Part shown: in pieces, positions 1 through 7,600 of the stretch
Numbering within the stretch: position 1 is the first letter of the stretch
Layout of the letters: each line of letters opens with the position of its first letter
From: Chloroflexota bacterium
GTDB lineage: Bacteria > Chloroflexota > Anaerolineae > B4-G1
Assembly: GCA_011046405.1 (NCBI GenBank)
Contig: DSAR01000533.1
Location: 1 to 16,592, forward strand
Reading direction: 5' to 3'
DNA length: 16,592 bases
Made by a program: the position numbers and the translations under genes
Notes under the pieces: generated by a model
Told to the model about the DNA's origin: nothing
Database searches by the model: none
What the model saw: the letters and a program-made list of their open reading frames with translations, nothing else

Positions 1-643
1 CCCGAGAGGCCTTGATCGACAGTCGATTGCTTGCGTCGAACAGGCGCACTACACCGCCATCGGCGTCTAACGCTGCCACCGCAGCGTCAATCGCCCGATC
101 AAGCATCGTTTCCATATCCAGGGGGGCACTGATCGCATAGGAAACCCGGTTCAAAGCTGCCAATTCCCGGTTCTGAGTCCACAGGTCCTGGGTCTGGCGA
201 GAGACTTCCGCCTCCAACGAGCGATTCAACGTCTCCAACTGACGTTGATACCGATCTCGATCCTCCCGCAGACGGGCTATATCCAACGCCTGCTGAATCA
301 CGACGACGACCTCGTCGATGTCCTGGACCGGCTTGCTGATGTAATCCCAGGCGCCCTGCCTCATTGCCTCAATGGCATCTTTCAGAACACCGGTTCCTGA
401 AACAACGACGATCGGCAGGTCTGGTTGCTCATCGTGCAAGACAGAAATGACGGTCAAACCATCCAGCCGGGGCATGCGCAAATCGACCAGGACGATGTCG
501 AAGCGTTGAGCCCGGGCTAAAGCCAGACCCTGCTCGCCATCGGCGGCAGTCACCGTTCTATAGCCGCACTCTTCCAGGTAATCGGCCATGGCCCGACGAA
601 TGAGAGGTTCGTCGTCGATGATCAAAACCGCCTGCTCATTCAT
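1..643 (-). CDS. Response regulator with receiver and GAF domains, partial at the left edge
   Basis: The reading frame starts at ATG 643 and stays open to base 1 (214 codons visible). Residues 1-120 are a canonical CheY-like receiver: acidic pair D10/D11, phospho-acceptor D54 in VDLRMP, and K104 in the SKP motif. Residues about 118-160 are a charged heptad-rich linker (RLREDRDRYQRQLETL), likely a coiled coil. From about residue 165 a GAF-like domain begins (LAALNRVSYAIS, then LDMETMLDRAIDAAV and GGVVRLFD). The output domain lies outside the window; in this architecture it is usually a histidine kinase, a GGDEF domain or another sensor block. The start codon shares one base with the stop of the preceding receiver gene (TGATG), so it is probably translated by coupling. 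It is the third cistron of the kinase operon and probably receives phosphate from that kinase (inference). Its 3' end and function remain unknown. Confidence 0.93.
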   Translation of the reverse strand, partial: MNEQAVLIIDDEPLIRRAMADYLEECGYRTVTAADGEQGLALARAQRFDIVLVDLRMPRLDGLTVISVLHDEQPDLPIVVVSGTGVLKDAIEAMRQGAWDYISKPVQDIDEVVVVIQQALDIARLREDRDRYQRQLETLNRSLEAEVSRQTQDLWTQNRELAALNRVSYAISAPLDMETMLDRAIDAAVAALDADGGVVRLFDASNRLSIKASR

Positions 644-1029
644 CAGACTCCCCCTCCTCTCATCTGCCCGGAACTGATCAAGGACAGGAAGATATTCATA
701 TCCAATACAGGCTTGTAAACGACGAGTTCTTCTGATATACCCAATGCGCTCAATGCAGATGGAAGCGTAAAGGTGGGCGAACCGGTGTAAATAAGAAAAC
801 GGGACGAGGGTAGGATGTGGTGTAATGCCAGGATTGTCTCCACTCCATTCATGCCCGGCATCCGAATATCTACGATACAGACGTCGAAGGGTCTCTCTTG
901 ATGCATCCGAATGGCCGACTTGCCATCAGCAGCGATGGAAACTTGATATCCGGCATCTCTCAGGAAAGCGGCTAATGAGATCCGGGTCAAACGTTCGTCA
1001 TCTACGATGAGTATCCGTTTGTTCATCAT
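643..1029 (-). CDS. Stand-alone receiver (single-domain response regulator)
   Basis: 128 residues, essentially one receiver domain. It has the acidic pair D10/D11, phospho-acceptor D54 in IVDIRMPG, T82 in the switch position and K106 in the YKP motif. The segment between T82 and K106 is longer and less conserved than in typical receivers, and the C-terminus ends in a short glycine tail without a DNA-binding domain, so it probably works by protein contact or as a phosphorelay intermediate. Two adjacent ATG codons (1029 and 1026) can start it. A purine-rich stretch GGGAGGGGAGG lies just upstream, inside the end of the kinase gene. The first ATG overlaps the kinase stop by 4 bases, the second by 1. 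It ends with a TGATG junction to the next receiver-GAF gene. Phosphorylation by the adjacent kinase is inferred from operon position. Confidence 0.95.
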   Translation of the reverse strand: MMNKRILIVDDERLTRISLAAFLRDAGYQVSIAADGKSAIRMHQERPFDVCIVDIRMPGMNGVETILALHHILPSSRFLIYTGSPTFTLPSALSALGISEELVVYKPVLDMNIFLSLISSGQMRGGGV

Positions 1030-3320
1030 GCCTCCCCTCCCTCTCTGCCCAACGGCTTGCCCTGCCAGGAAACAGGCAATTGGACGAAAAAACGAGTCCC
1101 GTTACTTGTCCCGTCACGGCTGAGCACGGGCTCATACCAAATCCGCCCACCGTGTCGTTCTACTACGATAGACCAGCACAGCCAAAGCCCCAATCCTGTT
1201 CCCTCCCCCACCTCCTTGCTCGTAAAAAACGGTTCGAAAAGTCGACTGGCCAAAGTGTCTGGAATGCCAGGACCGTTATCCTCAATCACCAATCGCACCC
1301 ACGCGCCGCGCTTTTCGGTACGTATCTTCAACAAGGGTTGATACCCCTCGGTTGTCTCCAGCATTTTGGACATCGCCTGGGCGGCGTTGCGCAACAAATT
1401 GAGGATGACCTGCTGGATTTGTTGTCCATCGCACGTGAGCGCTGGCAAGTCGGGTGCCAAATCTCGCATGACGCAGATATTGCGAAAATCATAACGCTTT
1501 TTCAGATCGTAGTCTGTATCGGCCAGGTCCAACGTTCGCACCACCAATTGGTTTAGGTTGTGTATCGCGACGTCAGAAGACGTCTTGCGTGAGAAACTCA
1601 AGAGATCAGAGACAATTTTCGCCGCTCGAGCCCCCGTTTCGCGGATACCGACAATATAATCCAACAAACCTCGCTCGACCAGGTAGCGGGCCAGGTTGTC
1701 AGGGTCCACGTCACAGGTTTCCAACCACTTCCGGGTTCGGGGTCGCTCGACGTCGAAGGCCACCTGCAAAATTTGAGCGCTTTGCATCATCGCGCCCAAC
1801 GGGTTGTTGATCTCGTGGGCTACACCTGCAGCCAATCCCCCAACACTGGCCATCTTGGCCGATTGCAACATCATCTCCTCCAACCGTACACGGCGCGTCA
1901 CATCGTCGATCCGTAACACCACCCCCTCGACACCGTTGGCAATCAAAGGGAATACACTCACATCTCGATAAACGGGTCTATTTTTCAATAGAAGTTGCTC
2001 ACGATGCCGGTGCACCATCCGTCTCTCCTGCAGGACCTGTTCGAACAACACCTGGTAACGCAATAATTCCGGGCAAGCCTCCCAGAGCACACGTTCCTGT
2101 GCCTGCCCTAGTCTCCCACCAGCTAATGCCTCGGCGGCGGGATTCCACGTCAACACACGTCCAGCAGGGTTCAACGTGATCAAAGCCGAGGGCATCGAGT
2201 CGGTGATATTCTGAAGCAAGTTCTGCAAGTGGGCTCGCTCCGCTATCATACCTTGTAACCGAGAGGCCATGTCGTTGAAAGCCTGAGCCAACGCGCCGAT
2301 CTCGTCGAGAGCTTGAATGTCGATACGATGGCTTAAATCTCCCTGTCCCAAAGCAGCCGCCCCGTCTTGCACCTGCCGCAATGGATGAAGCACCGTCCGC
2401 ACAATATACCATCCCAGCCAACCGGACATCCATAACGTCGCCAGGACGGCCAATCCATTCACTAGCGCTGTCCGGTAAACGCCGGATAGCGCCTGGTGCA
2501 TAGGCACCTCGACCAGAACACACCAATCTGCATACGCCAGAGTTTGATAACTGCCGATGACCCGTTCACCGCTCAAACCCAGGTAGGAATGATCAAGGCT
2601 GCGACCCGCTTGAGCTTGTTGAACACCCATAATATCGCTCAGATCGCGCTGCTGCAAAACCAGGGATGAATCCTCGTGGGCGATCAAGCGCTGTTGTCCA
2701 TCGACCATATAAGTATATCCACCGGATCCAACGTCAATTCGAGCGATGATGTCCCACATATACGTGAGATTGACCTGGGCTATAAGCACGCCGTCTACAC
2801 GGTGATAGACGTCCCACATTGGCACAGCCAAGGCCACCAGGGGCTCGCCATAGGGGGTGAAAGAAACGGGGCTGAGATACCGATCTCCACCTATAGCCAC
2901 CTGAAACTCCGGGGAATCTGAACACATGTCCAGATCATATTCGTCGAACACGGTATAGCGTGATGCTCGCGCCATCTCCTGACCCTTATCGTCGATCACT
3001 GTCAGCGAATGAAAGGCGTTATTGTAGGCCAATAATTCGTTCAAGAGTCCATAGCGCGTTTTTTTAGGTTGATCGACTGGCAAGAACCACGTATAGGCCG
3101 CCAAACTCAATTCGTTTTCAATCCAGCCCAGATAATTGTCGATCTCGTTGGTCACATTTCGGGCAATTTCGTACTGCACGCTATCGACATGAGTTCTGTG
3201 GACCGTATAGCTGCTGATCGTCTGTACAACGCCGATCAGCGTCAACGGCAGCACCGCCCCAGCGATAAAGACGACGAGAAATCGCGTCTTCAGCGACACG
3301 GTCTGCTCTCCCAATTTCAC
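1026..3320 (-). CDS. Membrane-bound sensor histidine kinase (dCACHE-HAMP-PAS-HisKA-HATPase)
   Basis: 764 residues. Order: transmembrane helix about 13-35, extracytoplasmic sensor about 40-280 with double-CACHE features (GYTYMVDGQQRLIAHED), second helix about 285-307, HAMP about 304-358, PAS about 362-470 (MPSALITLNPAGRVLTWNP), HisKA about 487-585 and HATPase_c about 630-750. Catalytic elements are intact: phospho-acceptor H502 in AHEINNPL, N-box NLLRNAAQ (N641/N645), G1 DNGPGIP (D681), F-box FEPFFTSK and G2 GTGLGL. The HisKA hairpin carries a long insertion between its helices, as in NtrB-like kinases whose second helix reads RAAKIVSDLLSFSRK. It probably senses a small extracellular ligand and phosphorylates the two downstream receivers. 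The chosen start is GTG 3320, directly abutting GAGGGAG, which is an awkward spacing. TTG 3314 or GTG 3299 are plausible alternatives and would still keep the first helix. First gene of the operon. Confidence 0.96.
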   Translation of the reverse strand: MKLGEQTVSLKTRFLVVFIAGAVLPLTLIGVVQTISSYTVHRTHVDSVQYEIARNVTNEIDNYLGWIENELSLAAYTWFLPVDQPKKTRYGLLNELLAYNNAFHSLTVIDDKGQEMARASRYTVFDEYDLDMCSDSPEFQVAIGGDRYLSPVSFTPYGEPLVALAVPMWDVYHRVDGVLIAQVNLTYMWDIIARIDVGSGGYTYMVDGQQRLIAHEDSSLVLQQRDLSDIMGVQQAQAGRSLDHSYLGLSGERVIGSYQTLAYADWCVLVEVPMHQALSGVYRTALVNGLAVLATLWMSGWLGWYIVRTVLHPLRQVQDGAAALGQGDLSHRIDIQALDEIGALAQAFNDMASRLQGMIAERAHLQNLLQNITDSMPSALITLNPAGRVLTWNPAAEALAGGRLGQAQERVLWEACPELLRYQVLFEQVLQERRMVHRHREQLLLKNRPVYRDVSVFPLIANGVEGVVLRIDDVTRRVRLEEMMLQSAKMASVGGLAAGVAHEINNPLGAMMQSAQILQVAFDVERPRTRKWLETCDVDPDNLARYLVERGLLDYIVGIRETGARAAKIVSDLLSFSRKTSSDVAIHNLNQLVVRTLDLADTDYDLKKRYDFRNICVMRDLAPDLPALTCDGQQIQQVILNLLRNAAQAMSKMLETTEGYQPLLKIRTEKRGAWVRLVIEDNGPGIPDTLASRLFEPFFTSKEVGEGTGLGLWLCWSIVVERHGGRIWYEPVLSRDGTSNGTRFFVQLPVSWQGKPLGREGGEA

Positions 3321-3356
3321 CTCCCTCTCGATAGCTTTGGTTGACCTTATGATCTA

Positions 3357-3385
3357 AGTATAACCCAATGCCGCCTCTCGCACAA
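3357..3385 (-). promoter_or_regulatory. Candidate sigma-70 promoter of the histidine kinase operon
   Basis: On the minus strand TTGTGC (3385-3380) and TATACT (3362-3357) are separated by 17 bp. The -10 matches the consensus at 5 of 6 positions and the -35 only at 3 of 6. Transcription would begin near 3350, leaving a leader of about 30 bases before the kinase GTG. The element lies inside the decayed YD-repeat remnant, so if real it arose or was exposed after that gene broke down. Seen in sequence; activity is inferred. Confidence 0.4.
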
Positions 3386-3702
3386 ACGCCAAGCGGTGTT
3401 GAAGACGTAGGCTGTACACCGTGCCAGTACGCCGCCGCCGATCACTTGACGAGTGTGAATGGTGTGGCTTATACTTATGATACGAACGGCAACCTACTCT
3501 CTGGGTGATGACGAACGTGTGGGACGGGTGGCCGTGGCGTGGAGGGATGGGCCAGGCAGCGTCGACGATGCGGGATCGGCAGGATGCTGGCGTTCCATCA
3601 ATATACCCCAACTTATCGAGAAGATACGGATCGTCCATAGCCCTGTACCGCGTGGGCTACGATACGTTGGGGCGGTGGGACGGTGAGGCCCGGACCTACT
3701 AG
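3368..3702 (+). pseudogene. Decayed YD-repeat (RHS-type) protein remnant
   Basis: Two plus-strand fragments in different frames both resemble YD-repeat/RHS proteins. The first (to about 3508) ends with AADHLTSVNGVAYTYDTNGN followed by LLSG and a stop; this is a textbook YD repeat. The second, in another frame up to the TAG at about 3700, contains DAGVPSIYP and then LYRVGYDTLGRWDGEARTY, which resembles the segment just before the conserved RHS core (an LYG..D..G.WDG pattern). Between them no good repeat can be read. No start region, core or toxin tip is present. YD-repeat proteins are large secreted or surface proteins, often delivering toxins. This is a leftover about 110 codons long and should not be annotated as an expressed gene. 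The kinase promoter candidate overlaps its left end on the opposite strand. Confidence 0.72.
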
Positions 3703-3852
3703 TGTAGAATCAGCACAATTTGGAACAGGAATGCCCAAACAACAAACAGCTTGTCAAGATTGTCCATATTTTTCCAAATAGACATCGGTTTTTCCCCTTC
3801 TTCGTGTCAGAACCAGCAAAAAAAGGTAACTGCTGCTCAGCCTATATGTGCA
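3703..3852. other. AT-richer spacer with no recognised feature
   Basis: This stretch follows the YD-repeat remnant and precedes the GGATT palindromes. It contains homopolymer-rich sequence (A and T runs around 3768-3830). Short frames cross it on both strands but none has a recognisable protein, ribosome site or conserved motif. I see nothing functional in it. Confidence 0.4.
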
Positions 3853-3972
3853 GCGCGGATTACAATCCGCGCCGATGGCGCACGGGCTATTGGCTGGGTG
3901 GTGACGGAAGCTAACACGTTGCCTGCAAGTGGCCGGATTATACGATCCGGCTTCCGGATTGTGATCCGGCGG
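3853..3972. repeat. Cluster of three GGATT/AATCC palindromes (REP-like)
   Basis: Three hairpin-forming units share a CGGATT...ATCCG core. The first is GCGCGGATT-AC-AATCCGCGC (3853-3872), a perfect 9-bp inverted repeat with a 2-base loop. The second is GCCGGAT (3932-3938) with ATCCGGC (3945-3951). The third is CCGGAT (3954-3959) with ATCCGG (3964-3969). The last two are only 2 bases apart. Such units look like repetitive extragenic palindromes. Whether they recur elsewhere in the genome cannot be seen here. Confidence 0.75.
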
Positions 3973-3990
3973 GCGCAAGGTGAGTAGATA

Positions 3991-4047
3991 CAAAAAAAGA
4001 CAGTCGGGTGGTCAGAGGGCATTGCTGCTCTCTGGTCTCGTCTGTCT
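3991..4047 (-). terminator. Terminator-like hairpin with T7 tail (minus strand)
   Basis: Read on the minus strand, AGACAG (4047-4042) pairs with CTGTCT (4003-3998) and CAGAG (4034-4030) pairs with CTCTG (4017-4013), separated by an internal loop. The stem is followed at once by TTTTTTT (3998-3992). This is the second terminator-like structure downstream of tRNA-Lys and may act as a backup, or may belong to a lost gene. The internal loop weakens it. Confidence 0.55.
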
Positions 4048-4100
4048 CTATTGAGCCGTCATCCATCAATCAGCGAAGCAGGTCTCTGTCGTGTCCAGGC

Positions 4101-4145
4101 AAACGAAAAGCGGCTTCCGCTAGGCTAAACCAGTCGGGAGCCGCT
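4101..4145 (-). terminator. Rho-independent terminator downstream of tRNA-Lys
   Basis: On the minus strand AGCGGCTCCC (4145-4136) pairs with GGAAGCCGCT (4118-4109): seven base pairs, one mismatch, then two more. A TTTTCGTTT tail follows. It lies about 80 bases beyond the 3' end of the tRNA, on the same strand, with no gene between them, so it most likely ends the tRNA transcript. Confidence 0.7.
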
Positions 4146-4224
4146 AACCACGTGACGGGCGTTATAATCCGGGGTGTTTGACCAGTCATTTGAGCACCAC
4201 CAGGGGGTGGAACGTTTACACAAA

Positions 4225-4298
4225 TGACCCGCGTAGGACTTGAACCTACAACCAAGGGATTAAGAGTCCCCTGCTCTGCCAAATTGAGCTAGCGGGCC
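4225..4298 (-). tRNA. tRNA-Lys (anticodon CTT)
   Basis: 74 bases fold into a full cloverleaf. The acceptor GGCCCGC pairs with GCGGGTC (one G-U pair). The D stem is GCTC/GAGC. The anticodon stem is GGGGA/TCCCT with loop CTCTTAA, giving anticodon CTT, which reads AAG lysine codons. The T arm is GTAGG-TTCAAGT-CCTAC and the discriminator base is A. The 3' CCA is not encoded (TTT follows), so it must be added by the CCA-adding enzyme. It is a stand-alone unit with its own promoter (4312-4339) and downstream terminator (4101-4145). Confidence 0.97.
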
Positions 4299-4311
4299 AT
4301 GTACGGCAGCA

Positions 4312-4339
4312 ATTATATCGTGGTGATCGGATTTGTCAA
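4312..4339 (-). promoter_or_regulatory. Near-consensus sigma-70 promoter of tRNA-Lys
   Basis: On the minus strand TTGACA (4339-4334) and TATAAT (4317-4312) both match the consensus perfectly, with a 16-bp spacer. The predicted transcription start near 4305 leaves a leader of about 7 bases before the tRNA 5' end at 4298, as expected for a stable RNA gene. This is the strongest promoter visible in the window. Confidence 0.92.
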
Positions 4340-4360
4340 GTTTTAACCTGCCAGAGTGTG

Positions 4361-4376
4361 TTATCGAACCGTATTG
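4361..4376 (+). repeat. Solo copy of the MITE end sequence
   Basis: TTATCGAACCGTATTG here closely matches the right terminal repeat of the 120-bp element at 4492-4611 (TTATCTAAACCGTATTG), in the same orientation. No matching left end is seen to its left. It is also inverted relative to the left end at 4492-4500, so the 105-bp repeat at 4378-4482 sits between two inverted AACCGTATTG/CAATACGGTT arms. It may be the scar of another element copy. Confidence 0.55.
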
Positions 4377-4377
4377 C

Positions 4378-4482
4378 CTAACCTGGACGAAGCCGCTGCG
4401 CTTCCGAGCCAGAGCCAATAAAGGATGCCGATGGCAGAAGCGAAGCGGCTCGTGCTCGCTGTGCAAGGATTCTATTGGTTAG
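4378..4482. repeat. 105-bp dispersed repeat, copy A
   Basis: The unit begins CTAACCTGG and ends TTGGTTAG, giving a 6-bp terminal inverted repeat (CTAACC/GGTTAG). Inside, AGCCGCTGCGCTTC and GAAGCGAAGCGGCT form an imperfect inverted repeat (13 of 14 positions), so the transcript would fold into a long hairpin. Copy C at 12998-13102 has the same length, orientation and near-identical sequence (about four differences by eye). Copy B at 11579-11676 is a diverged relative. It has no protein coding potential beyond chance frames. It resembles a small non-autonomous element or a structured intergenic repeat. Confidence 0.88.
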
Positions 4483-4491
4483 GTTCTAATC

Positions 4492-4611
4492 CCAATACGG
4501 TTTATTTAAGATGGTTCGTAGTGCGCGCGTTAGATAGCGGCTTTAGCGCGGTTTTTAGGCGATGAATCGCCCACTACAAGCCTCTTCCCCAGCTTATCTA
4601 AACCGTATTGG
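4492..4611. mobile_element. 120-bp MITE-like element with 19-bp terminal inverted repeats
   Basis: The left end CCAATACGGTTTATTTAAG (4492-4510) and right end CTTATCTAAACCGTATTGG (4593-4611) are inverted repeats identical at 17 of 19 positions. The interior has a perfect GGCGAT-GA-ATCGCC hairpin (4559-4572) and a GTAGTG/CACTAC pair, but no coding capacity. The flanks TTCTAATC (4484-4491) and CTCTAATC (4612-4619) agree at 7 of 8 bases and look like a target-site duplication. The right copy contains the stop codon of the large lipoprotein gene, so the insertion landed exactly at the gene's end without disturbing it. The mobilising transposase is not in this window. Confidence 0.8.
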
Positions 4612-4613
4612 CT

Positions 4614-7600
4614 CTAATCCCGCTCCAGCACACCGACGAATGAATAGGGCGAAAAGACTGCGCCTGGGCCAACGCTGGGCAACGCAATGAATGCGCTATT
4701 TCCTCCGGTGCCATCCTGACGGACTGGATAAACCATCACCAGTTCACCCTCGCGCAACCAACCGCCTATTTCCGGAGCAGCATCTTCGATATCTCCATAC
4801 ACTGTCAGGGCCTCACCGTCGGGTAGGCGCATCGCACGGATGAGCAGCATCGATCCGCCGGACGTCTGAACCCACTCACGCCAGGCCACCCAGTTCTTCC
4901 GGGGCGAAAACGAGAAATCACCGGCAATTCTCGTTCCTTCTGCGCTATCGACCGAGCGCTCGAAGTCATCGACCAGTGACTTCAAGTGAATGTAGATTTC
5001 CTCCTCTTCCAGCTGCTCTCTTACTTTGGACTGAATGAGCCATACGCCGTCGGAACTCACGTGGGCATCGTAGACGTCCTCCAAATCTCCAATCAGTTCC
5101 ATCTCGCCAGTGTTCAGATCGAACGCCATAATCCCTGGATTGTAATCGAAATAAGCCTGAGCGGCGCCGTACTTGGGCTGTGAAAGATAGATCACCTCTC
5201 CATCGTTGCGCCAATTTAGGGGTTTGACGCTTCGGTAATCTGGCCCTGTCTCCACGTGCGTCCATACTTCGCGATCATTGTTTCCCTTGCTGTCACTCAC
5301 GATCAAATGGAAAGGAATCTCGGCCGTGTTGTTGACCAGGGCGGACCAATCTGGTGGTCTCTCGTCACACACCCAGGCTAATTTTTCACCATCGGCGCTT
5401 ACGACTGGCGGATGGCAGTTGCCGCCTCGATCAGGCACGATCAGAGATGCGCCACCCAGCCGATGGGCATAGCGATAATTGTAATATACCCGATCTCCGC
5501 CGATTTGGAATGAGCTATCGAGTATATCTTCCTTGGCCGAGATAATTACGTTGGGATACCCTTCTCGTACAAAGTGAAATACTGGATCCTCGGCTGTGTA
5601 ATCGACCAGAACCATTTCCAAGTCTCTTTCCGATTCTATGACCTGTGACGACCAGCGAAGTATGCCGATCGAGCCTGCCAGGAGAGGAACGACGTCATCA
5701 TCCTCATGCATTGGGATCCAGAAAAGCCGCTCATTGTCTCCCCACGCCAGGCTGGCTAAGAAGCCGTTGTCATTGGGTGACCAGGCCAACGTCGACCAGG
5801 TCATCCCCGGTATCGAGAACTGTTGCCGCCGCCTCGCTTGTCCTTTCGAATCTCCCTCGGCCGAAACGTCCCATATCTCTTGGTTGAAAGTCAGCGCTAT
5901 ATGATTCCCCTTCCAGGACCAGGCCAACTCGCCAAATTGATTCATATTCTCTACTTGCCACAATCGTTCCCAATCAAGGTTGTTAGCGGTATAGCCCCCA
6001 GCGCCTGGGGGCACCTGGGCTACGTATAGATTGGCCGGCTCTTCTGTGGGATATGGACTGTACACTAAAGCTGCCAGACGGCTCCCATCGGCCGACCAAG
6101 CCAATCGAAGCTGTGCGCCTGCTCGTTCATCCAAGTTGGTCAAAAGGTCTGGCGTTATCAATGGGTCTCGTGCGTCGGGAGAAACGAGCGCTGGCCACGA
6201 CAGTCCCCCGTGTGATAGGTGGTAGGCGATCCAATCGCCACGGGGCGACCAAAGAGGATTGGTGGACTTTTCTACGCCCAATACCAAAGGGCGCGCTTCT
6301 TCTTGCTGGAGATCGTAGATGTAGAGCGTATTCTCTCGTTCGTAAATCAGGCTGTGCCCATCCGGCGACCACGCGCCAACAGGCACGTCGGTTATAGTAG
6401 ACACCCGTCTATACGCTGGGTCGAAGAAAAAGACGGACCAGTCCGCCTGGGTATCGGGAGCGGTGGGCTTTCCGGTATCCACAGACCCTGGACGTGTGTA
6501 AGCTAAACGTCCGTCGGGCAACCAAAGCAATGTCGTAGGACGTTTTCCCATCTGGAATCGTCGAATCTCCCCGGTTTCCAGCTCGTAAATCCCCAACACC
6601 ACCTCTGGCAAATCATCATCAATGGGTGACAACTGACTCATCCAGGCCAAACGCTGTCCATCCTGGGACCACTTGAAGTCGATCACATTTTTCGCGTCCA
6701 AAGGATGGGCCTGGTGATTCTGCCACAACCAAAGATCCCCTAAAATGGTATAGGCGAATATCCCCGCCGGGCCTTGGGGGGCGCAGGGATGCATGGCCTG
6801 CTTATTCCAACAAAATTGACGCTGCCAACTTTCTTTGCCCAAAACGAGCGGATCGTCTTCCGCGTTTTGTCCTGTCTCAGGGTAGAACCGGACCGTTTCA
6901 CTCACGACGATACCATCTATGCCCACCCATTCCCAATCGGCCCGATAATTCTTGCGATACGGTTGAGATACGTAGGCGCTGTCTACTTGCAAATTGTCGA
7001 GCACACGCTCGATGTGCCATATCCGGGCCAATTGCAGGCCATCCCAACGATAAAGGGTATCGGCGCCGGTCACCAACCCCTCTCGCACCCGGAAATAATG
7101 ATTGAGCAATTCTTGTTGTCCATCCTGGTTGAAGTCGATGATGTCTGGCGGTAGGTAAAATGGCGGTGGGGCATCGAAACCTGCGCCAAGCCATTCCGAA
7201 ACACCTAGCAGCTTTCCATCATGCTCCTCGTCCTCTTCGCCACGCTCGACGATAACCCAGCGAATCTCGTTCTCGTCGCCGATATTGCCCACCAATGCCA
7301 GTCGTTCTATGGCCCCTGGGGCGGTAAATCCACCATCGACTGGGTGGGCGACCCAATATCCACCTATCTCTTGACCCATGACTGCCTGCGCGATCTCCCG
7401 CTCGTCAGGAAATGGAGAGGGTTGTGGGGTCGGCAGGGTGGTGACGATGGGCAAAACGTCGACTACTGGCACGTCGGTAGGCTCCACCGCGACGAATGAA
7501 GGATTCGCCAACCGTGTAGGTGTAACGGTCAAAAGGTCCTCACTGGGAGGCGAGGTCGAAGTGTCAAGGGGCGCTTCCCCTGCTTGGCTGCAAGCCTGGA

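Noticed and set aside
1999..2526. 175-codon frame inside the histidine kinase gene, same strand, other phase
   Set aside because: It lies fully inside a well-supported kinase gene, and its composition (many Arg, Gly and Ser) is that of an out-of-phase shadow.
3853..3972. CRISPR array from the repeated GGATT units
   Set aside because: The units are palindromes of differing arms and irregular spacing, not identical repeats with uniform spacers, and there are no cas genes.
4225..4298. tRNA-Lys as an integration site for a mobile island
   Set aside because: No integrase gene and no duplicated tRNA 3' end is visible near it; the repeats next to it are small elements unrelated to the tRNA sequence.
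4260..4466. Minus-strand frame of 68 codons overlapping tRNA-Lys and repeat copy A
   Set aside because: It shares its N-terminal peptide with a frame at 12844-13095 only because both run through the same 105-bp repeat. It also crosses the tRNA. It has no ribosome site and no known domain.
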